From Stigmatella aurantiaca DW4/3-1 (GTDB lineage: Bacteria; Myxococcota; Myxococcia; Myxococcales; Myxococcaceae), in assembly GCF_000165485.1 (NCBI RefSeq), contig NC_014623.1, positions 4,607,501 to 4,671,500 on the forward strand: a DNA stretch of 64,000 nucleotides, read 5' to 3'. This document shows positions 13,109 to 23,651 of the stretch, one piece after another; the stretch's first letter is position 1, and each line of letters starts with the position of its first letter. A model generated the notes under the pieces. That model was not told the origin of the DNA and searched no databases. It worked only from the letters and a program-made list of their open reading frames with translations. The position numbers and the translations under genes are program-made.

Positions 13109-13548
13109 GGCCCAAGGCTTACTGCTTGACGAGCTCGAACTGATCGAAGGCGGCCCAGTTCTGGGCATTGGCGTTGCTGTACACGCCCACCTCGATGGTG
13201 CCGGTCGTCACCTGGATGTTGCTGATGGTGTACTTGGTCCAGCCCGTGACGGCGCCGGAGCCAATCTCCGCCGTCACTTCGGCCCCGCCGTGGTTCTTGG
13301 CGTACAGACGCACCGCCGCCTGGCCACCGCTGGAGCGGGCCCAGACGCTGGCGCGGTAGGCGCCGTTGGCCACGGCCACCGACTGGCCGGTCAGCTGCTG
13401 GTAGGCCGCGGACGCGTAGTGGGTGAGCTTGTAGCTGCCCGCGTACACCGTGTCCGTGTCGACCTTGTGCGCCAGCGCGGCGTTGTGCCACTCGGAGTTC
13501 CAGCTCGACAGGTTGCCATTCTCGAAGCCCGCGTTGGCGAGCAGGTTG
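13087..13548 (-). repeat. copy 2 of duplicated CBM + 3' hairpin cassette
   Basis: This is the partner of the repeat at 11094-11554. It encodes the C-terminal binding module of the GH18 chitinase and its 3' hairpin. Similarity ends sharply just before the catalytic domains, which are unrelated. Confidence 0.85.
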
Positions 13549-14549
13549 CCCGTCACCGGGGGCGTGCCCCCTTGCGCCTTCTGGTAGATGGCGGTCAGCA
13601 GCGAGGCGCTGCCGGTGGCGTCATCCGAGATGTCCCAGATCATCACGCCGCCGCCCCGCTGCATGGCGAGCGTGGTCTTCGACTGGATGGTGGCGATGCC
13701 GTTGTAATAGACGTTGCCGACGTTGTCCTTGTAGGGCGCCTGCGAGTCCCGGGCGACCAGGGAGCGATAGCCCTCGTAGGTCGAGGGCGAGCGGCCGTAG
13801 AACGGAACGCCCAGCACGGCCTTCTCCTTGGGGAGGCCGCGGCCGAGCCAGTAGTCCAGGGACTGGACGGCGTAGTTGTACGTCGAGTGCGGCTGGCCGC
13901 CGTCGTAGGCCATGATGTTCAGGAAGTCCACGTCGGCGAAGGTCGCCGTGGGGATGCCGCCGCCCGTGTAGCCATTGGCGACCACGGCCGCGGTGAGCAG
14001 CTTGCCGCGGCTGTGCATCGCCGAGGACAGCTCGCGCATCAGGGCCGCGAAGTTGTTGGCCGAGGTGCCCGGGTCCGGGTACTCCCAGTCAATGTCCACG
14101 CCGTCCAGCCCGGCCTGGTTCACGTAGTTCACCAGGTTGTTGACGAAGGCCGTGCGCGTGCCGGCGTTGGCGGCCAGCTGCTCGAAGCCGGAGTCATTGC
14201 CGTCATTCCATCCGCCCACGGCGATGGAGACCTTGACGCCCCGGGCGTGCGCTGCCGTGACCAGCGAACGGAGCCGGCTGTCACCGCTGCCCGGCCCGGT
14301 GAGACCGCCTTGGGCATTGGGGACGATGAAGGCGTAGTTGATGTGGGAGAGCTTGTCGTACTGGATGGCGTTCACGTCGCCATTCCAGCTGGGGAAATAG
14401 CCGACCACCTTGGTGGCGAGCGCGGGTTGCTCGTGCGTGGCGATGGGCGCCTCCTCGGCGGCATCCATCGGGCCGGAGCACGCCGCCAGCGCGCTCAGGC
14501 AAGCAGCTCCGAAGGCCAGGTGTCTGAAGGGGGTTACGAAACGGGCCAA
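13119..14549 (-). CDS. lipoprotein GH18 chitinase with C-terminal carbohydrate-binding module
   Basis: This 476-residue protein hydrolyses beta-1,4-linked N-acetylglucosamine polymers if it acts as its family suggests. An N-terminal lipoprotein signal ends in LAAC (C24), so it is probably anchored to the envelope. The GH18 barrel covers about 47-330, with the strand-4 motif DGVDIDWE at 149-156 and catalytic Glu E156 intact. A duplicated binding module occupies about 335-476. The only start that keeps the signal peptide is TTG at 14549, preceded by AGAGAGGA at a good distance. The next in-frame ATG would remove the signal. It is probably one transcription direction with the GH30 gene, but a strong hairpin separates them. 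Confidence 0.92.
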   Translation of the reverse strand: MARFVTPFRHLAFGAACLSALAACSGPMDAAEEAPIATHEQPALATKVVGYFPSWNGDVNAIQYDKLSHINYAFIVPNAQGGLTGPGSGDSRLRSLVTAAHARGVKVSIAVGGWNDGNDSGFEQLAANAGTRTAFVNNLVNYVNQAGLDGVDIDWEYPDPGTSANNFAALMRELSSAMHSRGKLLTAAVVANGYTGGGIPTATFADVDFLNIMAYDGGQPHSTYNYAVQSLDYWLGRGLPKEKAVLGVPFYGRSPSTYEGYRSLVARDSQAPYKDNVGNVYYNGIATIQSKTTLAMQRGGGVMIWDISDDATGSASLLTAIYQKAQGGTPPVTGNLLANAGFENGNLSSWNSEWHNAALAHKVDTDTVYAGSYKLTHYASAAYQQLTGQSVAVANGAYRASVWARSSGGQAAVRLYAKNHGGAEVTAEIGSGAVTGWTKYTISNIQVTTGTIEVGVYSNANAQNWAAFDQFELVKQ

Positions 14550-14800
14550 GGGTATGTCCTCTCTGGTTGCGGGTGTCCCGGAGGCAATGGTTTCAGTGCC
14601 TTGCAGGGTTGTAGGAATAGAGGCGAATCTCCTGATTTTCGGGTCACAGGGGTGAAGAAGTAGGCCCAGGGTGGATTTCGGCTGGCAGCTGGGAACAAAT
14701 CACTGGCTCATCCACGCAAGCGCGCCATGGGGCCCTGCGGCATCGTTCGCTCCGTTCGCCGGGGCACTCCTGCTCCGGCCGGGAAGCGGAGGAGAGACAC

Positions 14801-15754
14801 ATGCGTTGGACGATGGGTTGCTGGCTGCTGGGAGCGTTGGGACTGCTGGGGTGCGCGCACACGAAGCAGGAGGACGCCCCCGTGGCGCGCTACACGAGCG
14901 ACGCCCAGGGCTTCGACACCCACTCCTTCTTCTATGACACGGGCTCCGAGGTGGTCATCTTCGATGCCCAGTTCACGGAGGCCGAGGCGGGCAAGGTGCT
15001 GGCCGCCGTCCGTGCGGAGACGCCCCATCCCATCCGCTATGTGGTGGTGACGCACCCCAACCCGGACAAGTTCAACGGGGTGGCGGTCTTCCAGCGGGAG
15101 GGGGCCCAGGTGGTGGCCAGCGAGGCCACCGCGGCGGCCATCCCCGCGGTGCATGCCGCCAAGAAGCACTACTGGGTGAACGTGGCGAAGGCCTTCAGCG
15201 AGCCGTCCTATCCCGCCCAGGCCACGGTGGACATCACCTTCCGGGGGACCTACCGGCTGCCCCTCCAGGGCGAGGGGCAGGTGGAGCTGACGGAGCTGCA
15301 CCACCCGGGCGTCGCTTCAACGCAGACGGTGGCATATCTGCCCCGGCGCCAGGCGCTCCTCGTGGGGGATCTGGTCCACTACCGGACCCACGCGTGGCTG
15401 GAAGGGGCCCTGCGCGAGGGCCGCGCGGTGCCGGATCTGGATGCCTGGAAGGCAGCGCTGGAGGAGCTGAAGGCGTGGAAGGGGGCCACGGTGTACGGCG
15501 GGCGCGGCGAGAGCGCGCCGGTGGAGGAGGCCGTCGCTGAGCAGCAGCGGTACCTGGATGGGATGGAAGGGTTGGTGAAGGCGTACGTGGCGGAGCTGGG
15601 CAGCCGGAAAGCGGAGCTGTGTGGGAATGACGCGGCCCCTCACTACGAGGCGCTGACGAGGCGCGCCGCAGAGGCCTTCCCGGGTTACGCGCTGCCATAC
15701 ATGGTGCAGTACAGCGTGTACGGCCTGGTCACTCCGCTCGCTTGCGGCGAGTAG
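14801..15754 (+). CDS. metallo-beta-lactamase-fold lipoprotein with altered metal ligands
   Basis: The 317-residue product has a lipoprotein signal (LLGC, C18) and a metallo-beta-lactamase-like fold. The usual zinc motif HxHxDH reads THPNPDKFNG at 84-93, so the second His is Asn and the last His is Lys. Other fold landmarks remain: ELHHPGVAST around residue 165 and the later GDLVH. Related proteins annotated as MBL-fold hydrolases may share this variant, so the loss could be ancestral. An active metal site is doubtful. The ATG follows GGAGAGAC. The 3' end overlaps the AraC gene on the other strand by 26 bp. Confidence 0.85.
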   Translation: MRWTMGCWLLGALGLLGCAHTKQEDAPVARYTSDAQGFDTHSFFYDTGSEVVIFDAQFTEAEAGKVLAAVRAETPHPIRYVVVTHPNPDKFNGVAVFQREGAQVVASEATAAAIPAVHAAKKHYWVNVAKAFSEPSYPAQATVDITFRGTYRLPLQGEGQVELTELHHPGVASTQTVAYLPRRQALLVGDLVHYRTHAWLEGALREGRAVPDLDAWKAALEELKAWKGATVYGGRGESAPVEEAVAEQQRYLDGMEGLVKAYVAELGSRKAELCGNDAAPHYEALTRRAAEAFPGYALPYMVQYSVYGLVTPLACGE

Positions 15755-16568
15755 GGCGCAGGGGCGGGGCGGGGCGGGGAGCCCCTTGGGCCACGCGCTG
15801 CCGGAAATCGCGTGGCCGCTCCCCCGAGAAGGCATGGAAGGCGTGGGTGAAGGCGGCGAGGCTCTCGAAGCCCACGTCGTAGGCGGTTTGGGTGACCCGG
15901 GCGCCGTCCTGGGCGAGCAGTTCCATGGCGCGCAGCATGCGGGCATCGTGGAGAAAGCGGCGCCAGGTGGTCTGCGCCTCCTCGTCAAAGCGCCGCGCGA
16001 GGGTCCGGCCCGAGAGCCCCGCGGCCCGCGCCGCCTCCTCGAAGGAGAGGGGGCCGGCGAGGTGGGCCAGGGTGTAGGCCATCGCCTTCTCCAACTCGGG
16101 CGTGCGGGCGCGGGGCAGCCGCCAGGTTTGGCCCTGGGAGGACCACTCGGCCAGCAGGTGCGCCAAGGTTTGGAAGAAGCTCTCCGCCACGGTGTCGTCC
16201 GGAGCCCGCTCGGGGCCCCAGCGCACGGAGTAGATGAGCATCTCCCGGGCCAAGGGGGGCAAGAGGAAGACGCTGCACTCCTCCTGGGGGGCGGTGGGCA
16301 CGAGCGAGGGCTCCAGGTACACGGTGCACAGCGTCACCAGGTGGTTGGCGCGCGCCCGGTGAAGGGTGCCCCCCCGAAGCCAGGCGGCCCGCTGGGGGGG
16401 CAGGAGCCATTGTGCGCGATCCACCTCCAAGTGCAGGGCTCCCCGGGCCGCATAGAGCAACTGGTGCCGGCGGTGGGCATGCCAGCCCGTCGTCAGGGGC
16501 GGCATCTCATCGGTGAGGCAGAAGGAGGACGCCGCGGAGGCATCCACGTTCACCAGCGGCTTGGGCAC
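15729..16568 (-). CDS. AraC-family transcriptional regulator
   Basis: The 279-residue protein has an N-terminal cupin-like ligand domain (about 15-130, with HAHRRHQLLYAARG). A C-terminal pair of helix-turn-helix motifs lies at about 170-262, with the AraC hallmark YDVGFESLAAFTHAFHAFSG. The start is GTG at 16568 with a G-rich ribosome site. It lies 15 bp after the oxidoreductase gene, so the two form an operon and the regulator may control the oxidoreductase. Its own 3' end overlaps the convergent MBL-fold gene. Confidence 0.92.
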   Translation of the reverse strand: MPKPLVNVDASAASSFCLTDEMPPLTTGWHAHRRHQLLYAARGALHLEVDRAQWLLPPQRAAWLRGGTLHRARANHLVTLCTVYLEPSLVPTAPQEECSVFLLPPLAREMLIYSVRWGPERAPDDTVAESFFQTLAHLLAEWSSQGQTWRLPRARTPELEKAMAYTLAHLAGPLSFEEAARAAGLSGRTLARRFDEEAQTTWRRFLHDARMLRAMELLAQDGARVTQTAYDVGFESLAAFTHAFHAFSGERPRDFRQRVAQGAPRPAPPLRPTRRKRAE

Positions 16569-16583
16569 GGAGTACCCCCAGGC

Positions 16584-17612
16584 TCAGGCGGGTCCGGAGG
16601 CCAGCTTCACCACCATCTTCCCGGTGTTGTGGCCGCGCAGCAGGCCGATGAAGGCCTCGGGGGCCTTGTCCAGCCCCTCCACCACCGTCTCCACCTCCTT
16701 CACCTTCTTCTCGCGGAGCCAGCCCCCCACGTCGCGCAGGAAGTCCGGGCGCCGGTGCTGGTGGCGTTGATCGCTGACGATGAAGCCCTGGAGCGTGAGG
16801 CGCTTGCCGACCGCCAGCGTGAGGTTGCGGGGGCCCGGGGTTGGCGCGGTGGCGTTGTACTGGGAGATGGCGCCACACAGGACGATGCGCCCGTAGTTCT
16901 TCATCTTCCCGATGGACGCTTCCAGGTGCTCGCCGCCCACGTTGTCGAAGTAGACGTCGATGCCCTCGGGGCAGGTGCGCGCCAGGGCATCGGCCACCGG
17001 GCCATCCTTGTAGTTGAAGGCGTCGTCGAACCCGAGGTCCTCTCGCAGGTGCTTCACCTTCTCCGGGGAGCCCGCGCTGCCCACCACCCGGCAGCCCTGG
17101 ATCTTGGCGATCTGCCCCACGAGCCCGCCCACCGCGCCGGCCGCGCCGGAGACGAACACCGTCTCGCCCGCCACGGGCTTGCCGAGATCGAGCAGCCCCA
17201 CGTAGGCCGTCATGCCCGGCATGCCGAGCACCCCCAGGTACGCGGAGAGCGAGCCCACGTTGGGATCCACCTTCATGTACTGGCGCGCATCGGCGACGTG
17301 GTACTCACGCCAGCCGCCCGAACTGGTGACGAAATCTCCCTCCTGGAAGCCCGGGGCCCGCGAGCGGACCACCTGGCCCACCGCGCCGCCATCCAGCGCC
17401 TCGCCCAGCTTGAAGGGGGGCACGTAGGACTTCACGTCGTTCATCCGCCCCCGCATGTACGGGTCCACGGACATGAAGAGGTTGCGCACCAGGAGCTGGC
17501 CCTCGGCGGGCTCGGGGACGGTCACCTCCACCAGCTCGAAGTTGCCAGGGGTGGGCTCGCCCTGGGGCCGGGACTTCAGGTGGATTTCACGCCCTTTGAT
17601 TTGCTTGGACAT
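16584..17612 (-). CDS. NADP-dependent MDR oxidoreductase (zinc-free, LTB4 dehydrogenase-like)
   Basis: The 342-residue enzyme belongs to the medium-chain dehydrogenase/reductase superfamily. Its closest type is the NADPH-dependent 2-alkenal or curcumin reductase group, which reduces carbon-carbon double bonds next to a carbonyl. The N-terminal part has the family block MSVDPYMRGRMND. The Rossmann motif is VFVSGAAGAVGGLVGQIAK near residue 155, and the zinc-ligand cysteines of alcohol dehydrogenases are absent. The ATG at 17612 follows GGAAAGGAA. It is the first gene of a two-gene operon with the AraC regulator. Confidence 0.93.
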   Translation of the reverse strand: MSKQIKGREIHLKSRPQGEPTPGNFELVEVTVPEPAEGQLLVRNLFMSVDPYMRGRMNDVKSYVPPFKLGEALDGGAVGQVVRSRAPGFQEGDFVTSSGGWREYHVADARQYMKVDPNVGSLSAYLGVLGMPGMTAYVGLLDLGKPVAGETVFVSGAAGAVGGLVGQIAKIQGCRVVGSAGSPEKVKHLREDLGFDDAFNYKDGPVADALARTCPEGIDVYFDNVGGEHLEASIGKMKNYGRIVLCGAISQYNATAPTPGPRNLTLAVGKRLTLQGFIVSDQRHQHRRPDFLRDVGGWLREKKVKEVETVVEGLDKAPEAFIGLLRGHNTGKMVVKLASGPA

Positions 17613-17725
17613 CGCGGTTCCTTTCCACGGGATGACGGTGAATGGGGCGCTGAACTAACAGCGCCCCACCCACCGGGCACCCCAGAATGTCACCGCGTGC
17701 TGGCAGGGTTTTCACCCCAGATGAA

Positions 17726-20980
<3,255 letters not shown>

Positions 20981-21103
20981 GTCTTTTCCTTCGGTGGGGG
21001 TGTTGGCGGAGGCGGTGCGCTTGGCCATGAGGATGGCGATTCAGCTGTGCGCAAACTCCGGTCAAGTGCCTATCAGAAGGTGCTGACACTCTGAAATGAA
21101 ACA

Positions 21104-21141
21104 GTCCCGTGACCCCTGAAATGTCGACAGGATCACGGGAC
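21104..21141 (-). terminator. terminator of the GH30-ricin gene
   Basis: GTCCCGTGA (21104-21112) and TCACGGGAC (21133-21141) form a perfect 9-bp stem about 80 bp after the GH30-ricin stop. On the minus strand the stem is followed by TGTTTCATTT, as expected for an intrinsic terminator. Confidence 0.6.
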
Positions 21142-21222
21142 GGAAATGGCTCCCTGCGTCATTGACGCGGGTTGTCACGGACAATCCGTCTCACGACGCG
21201 TCACGTCATGAGACAGAGCGCA

Positions 21223-23121
21223 TTACATCGGCTCGAGCCGGAATTGCTGGCAATCATTGTTGGACCAGGCCCACTGCTGAAGCCTGGCGCCGTCGGTGCT
21301 CGTGGTGCAGTCCGTGACGTCGAGCACCTTGCCGCTGTGGCGAGCCTCCAGCCGGCTGTAGCCATTGCCCAGGGAGACAGGCTTGAACTGCTGGTGCGTA
21401 GCGCCTGTCACACTCCACTGCTGGAGCTTCGCGCCGTCGGCCGCGCTCATGTCGGCGACGTCGAGCGCCTTGCCGCTGTAGCGCGACACAAGCCGGTAGA
21501 AGCCGTTGTCGGTGGCCTCCATGGCCCACTGCTGGCTGGAGCCGGTGTGGCAGCCCCACTGGTGGATGGCGGCGCCATCGGCGGTGCTGGGCCCGGCGAT
21601 GTCCAGGCAGCGGCCGGTCGCCTTGTTCACGATGCGGTAGGCCGTGCTCGCGGTGCCCCGGTTCCACTTGAATGAAGCCACCGAGCGTGCCGGCAGGGTG
21701 TAGTCGAAGGACTGGCCCGCCCACCGGACCTTGAAGGTGAGCGCCTGGGAGCCGTTGGAGTTCAGCGCCACCAGCGACAGCGAGCCATCGGGGTTGCGGA
21801 AGGCGACGGTCTCGATGTTGCCGTTGCCCAGCGACGTCGAGGAGAGGCGCACCGCGCCCGAGCGCACCACCTTGGCGAAGTGGGCCCAGACGTAATAGTC
21901 CTCGTTCTTCGTATAAGAGCCGTTGCCGTTGTTCACGGTGATCATTCCGCGGCAGTTCTCGCAGCCGCCCACGCGGGGGCCATGGTTCGGATCGAGCGCG
22001 ATGTTCCAGTACAGCGAGGTCCGCGCCCAGTTGCGCAGGGGGCCGATGACGTTGTGACGCAACTCCCACGTCAGGTTCCCGGCCGCGTCCGTGGCCCACG
22101 CTCCGCCCGAGCACTCGGTGAAGTGGACCTCTTCATTGGGGTAAGTGTTGCGGAAGTCGGACTGGACGCTGAAGGCTCCGTCTGGGCTCTCGTAGCAGTG
22201 GTAGGCCGCGCCCGCCACCGCCGCCTGGGCCTGGCCCCCGGCGTGGCTCATCACATCGAAGGGGAAGCGCGACACGCCGCCGTTTTCGTACCAGTTGTGA
22301 TCCCAGGCGAGGATCTTCACCCCGCCAAAACCGGCGTTGTTCAGCGCGGGCCGCAGGTTCTGGGCCGCGAAGTTCGACTGGTCCGCGGGCTCCATCTGCA
22401 TGGACGCGTAGTTGGCGGCGGCGTGGTGCGGCTCGTTCTGGATGCTGACGGAGTGGATGGGCAGCCCGTGGCCGCTGTAGGCCTGAAGGAACTTCACGAA
22501 GTAATTGGCGTACAGGCCGTACTGGTCGTTGCGCAGGTACCCGCCACCGGTCAGCGAGTTGTTGAACTTCAGCCAGGCGGGCGCGCTCCACGGCACGGCC
22601 ATGATCTTCACTTCGGGGTTGATCTGCCGCGCTTGTTGCAGGAGCGGGATGATGTAGGGGACGTCGTGGCTGACCGAGAAGTCATTCAAGTCACAGCACG
22701 TCTGGTCGTAGGTGTAGTGGTTGCGCGCGAAGTCCGACGAGCCCATGGGCAGCCGGACCATGCTGTACCCAGCGCCGCTGCCCACGTTGAACAGGTCGTT
22801 CATGATGGCGTTGCGCTGGGGCGAGTTGAAGATGAGCCAAGCGGACGAGTCGGTGAGCGCGCCGCCGAAGCCATCGATGGTCTGGTAGGTCACGGACTCG
22901 TTGACGTCGATGACGGTGGCGGTGCCGCTCTCCGGTCCGAATGTCTTGGCGGCCTCGGCGCTCAGCTTCTTGGAGAGCGTGCTGCCCGAGGTGGTCGTCA
23001 ACCAGACCTGAACGGACTCGCCCGCGGCCTGCGCAGTGGAGAAGGGAAGGGCACCCAGCGCGAGCGCGGCAAGGGTCAGTTTGCTGCGCAGGGGGTGGCC
23101 CGGAGGGGAATGTGAGTTCAT
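21223..23121 (-). CDS. secreted GH30 glycosidase with ricin-type lectin domain
   Basis: The 632-residue product is a second family 30 glycosidase, only distantly similar to the one at 11126. A signal peptide covers residues 1-32 (ending AQA). The barrel and side domain cover about 70-490. The acid/base Glu is in SIQNEP (E230) and the nucleophile in HFTECSGG (E336). Residues 494-632 are a beta-trefoil ricin-type lectin with QQW-type motifs, likely to bind galactosyl or other glycans. The ATG at 23121 follows AGGAG. A strong terminator lies upstream, so it has its own promoter. Confidence 0.92.
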   Translation of the reverse strand: MNSHSPPGHPLRSKLTLAALALGALPFSTAQAAGESVQVWLTTTSGSTLSKKLSAEAAKTFGPESGTATVIDVNESVTYQTIDGFGGALTDSSAWLIFNSPQRNAIMNDLFNVGSGAGYSMVRLPMGSSDFARNHYTYDQTCCDLNDFSVSHDVPYIIPLLQQARQINPEVKIMAVPWSAPAWLKFNNSLTGGGYLRNDQYGLYANYFVKFLQAYSGHGLPIHSVSIQNEPHHAAANYASMQMEPADQSNFAAQNLRPALNNAGFGGVKILAWDHNWYENGGVSRFPFDVMSHAGGQAQAAVAGAAYHCYESPDGAFSVQSDFRNTYPNEEVHFTECSGGAWATDAAGNLTWELRHNVIGPLRNWARTSLYWNIALDPNHGPRVGGCENCRGMITVNNGNGSYTKNEDYYVWAHFAKVVRSGAVRLSSTSLGNGNIETVAFRNPDGSLSLVALNSNGSQALTFKVRWAGQSFDYTLPARSVASFKWNRGTASTAYRIVNKATGRCLDIAGPSTADGAAIHQWGCHTGSSQQWAMEATDNGFYRLVSRYSGKALDVADMSAADGAKLQQWSVTGATHQQFKPVSLGNGYSRLEARHSGKVLDVTDCTTSTDGARLQQWAWSNNDCQQFRLEPM

Positions 23122-23140
23122 GAACAGCTCCTGAAAGGGG

Positions 23141-23182
23141 AAAACACTCGCGCCCGGCCACTCCGAGGAGCGGGCGGGCGCG
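23141..23182 (-). terminator. terminator of the four-cysteine peptide gene
   Basis: CGCGCCCG (23149-23156) pairs with CGGGCGCG (23175-23182), with an inner CTCC/GGAG pairing. On the minus strand the hairpin is followed by AGTGTTTT. It lies 22 bp past the stop of the small peptide gene and before the GH30-ricin start. Confidence 0.7.
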
Positions 23183-23204
23183 GTGAACACATGGGCAAGG
23201 GAGG

Positions 23205-23366
23205 CTACGGACAGGGAGCGGTGCAGATCAGCGCCCCGGTGATGGGGTGCTTGTAGCAATGAGGGGTACAGTCAGCGGCGGACGCTGCGGCAGGGGCCAC
23301 GAGCGCGGTCCCCACGGCGGCGGCGAGCAGGGACAGCACGAGAGACACACGAAGGCGCTTGGGCAT
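23205..23366 (-). CDS. 53-residue secreted four-cysteine peptide, unknown function
   Basis: The gene encodes a signal peptide (start MPKRLRVSLVLSLLAAAV, cleavage after ASA) and a mature part of about 22 residues. The mature part has four cysteines spaced CTPHC and CTAPC, which could form two disulfides. I recognise no family. The ATG at 23366 is chosen over the one at 23396 because GGAGAAAG lies 7 nt before it and because the predicted transcript starts near 23402. It has its own promoter with an overlapping dyad and its own terminator, so it looks like a deliberate single-gene unit rather than noise. It could be a toxin, signal or small binding protein. Confidence 0.75.
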   Translation of the reverse strand: MPKRLRVSLVLSLLAAAVGTALVAPAAASAADCTPHCYKHPITGALICTAPCP

Positions 23367-23397
23367 CACGGCTTTCTCCAGGCTGGCAGGTTTCATG

Positions 23398-23436
23398 AGA
23401 CAAATCAGATAATACTGGTTTGTCTGACGCTGGCAA
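23398..23436 (-). promoter_or_regulatory. promoter of the peptide gene with overlapping 28-bp operator-like dyad
   Basis: On the minus strand, -35 TTGCCA (23436-23431) and -10 TATTAT (23414-23409) are 16 nt apart. The -10 sits exactly at the centre of a dyad with 11-nt arms, AGACAAATCAG (23398-23408) and CTGGTTTGTCT (23415-23425), matching at 10 of 11 positions. A protein bound there would block polymerase, so repression is the natural reading. Confidence 0.6.
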
Positions 23437-23456
23437 TGAATCCCGCCGACCTGGTT

Positions 23457-23651
23457 TCAGCAGCAGCGCCCTCCGCCGCTGCGATACCGCGCCTGCATGC
23501 GCTCGTTGAAGAAGTCGGCGTAACTCATCACCGGCCGTTCCGGGTGGTGCCGCCGCATGTGCTCGACATAGGTGCCGTAGTCGGGCACGCCGATCAGCAA
23601 CCGGGCGGTTTGCACCGCCCGGCGCCAGAACTGTTGGAGGGCTCCGGTCAT
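23457..23651 (-). CDS. YbdD/YjiX-family small protein, partner of CstA
   Basis: This 64-residue protein has the family signature GVPDYGTYVEHMRRHHPE and the conserved double-cysteine end RCC. YbdD-type proteins are encoded next to CstA or BtsT peptide/pyruvate transporters and are thought to assist them. Its ATG overlaps the cstA stop as ATGA, which indicates translational coupling. The length agrees with the E. coli homologue (65 residues). Confidence 0.93.
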   Translation of the reverse strand: MTGALQQFWRRAVQTARLLIGVPDYGTYVEHMRRHHPERPVMSYADFFNERMQARYRSGGGRCC

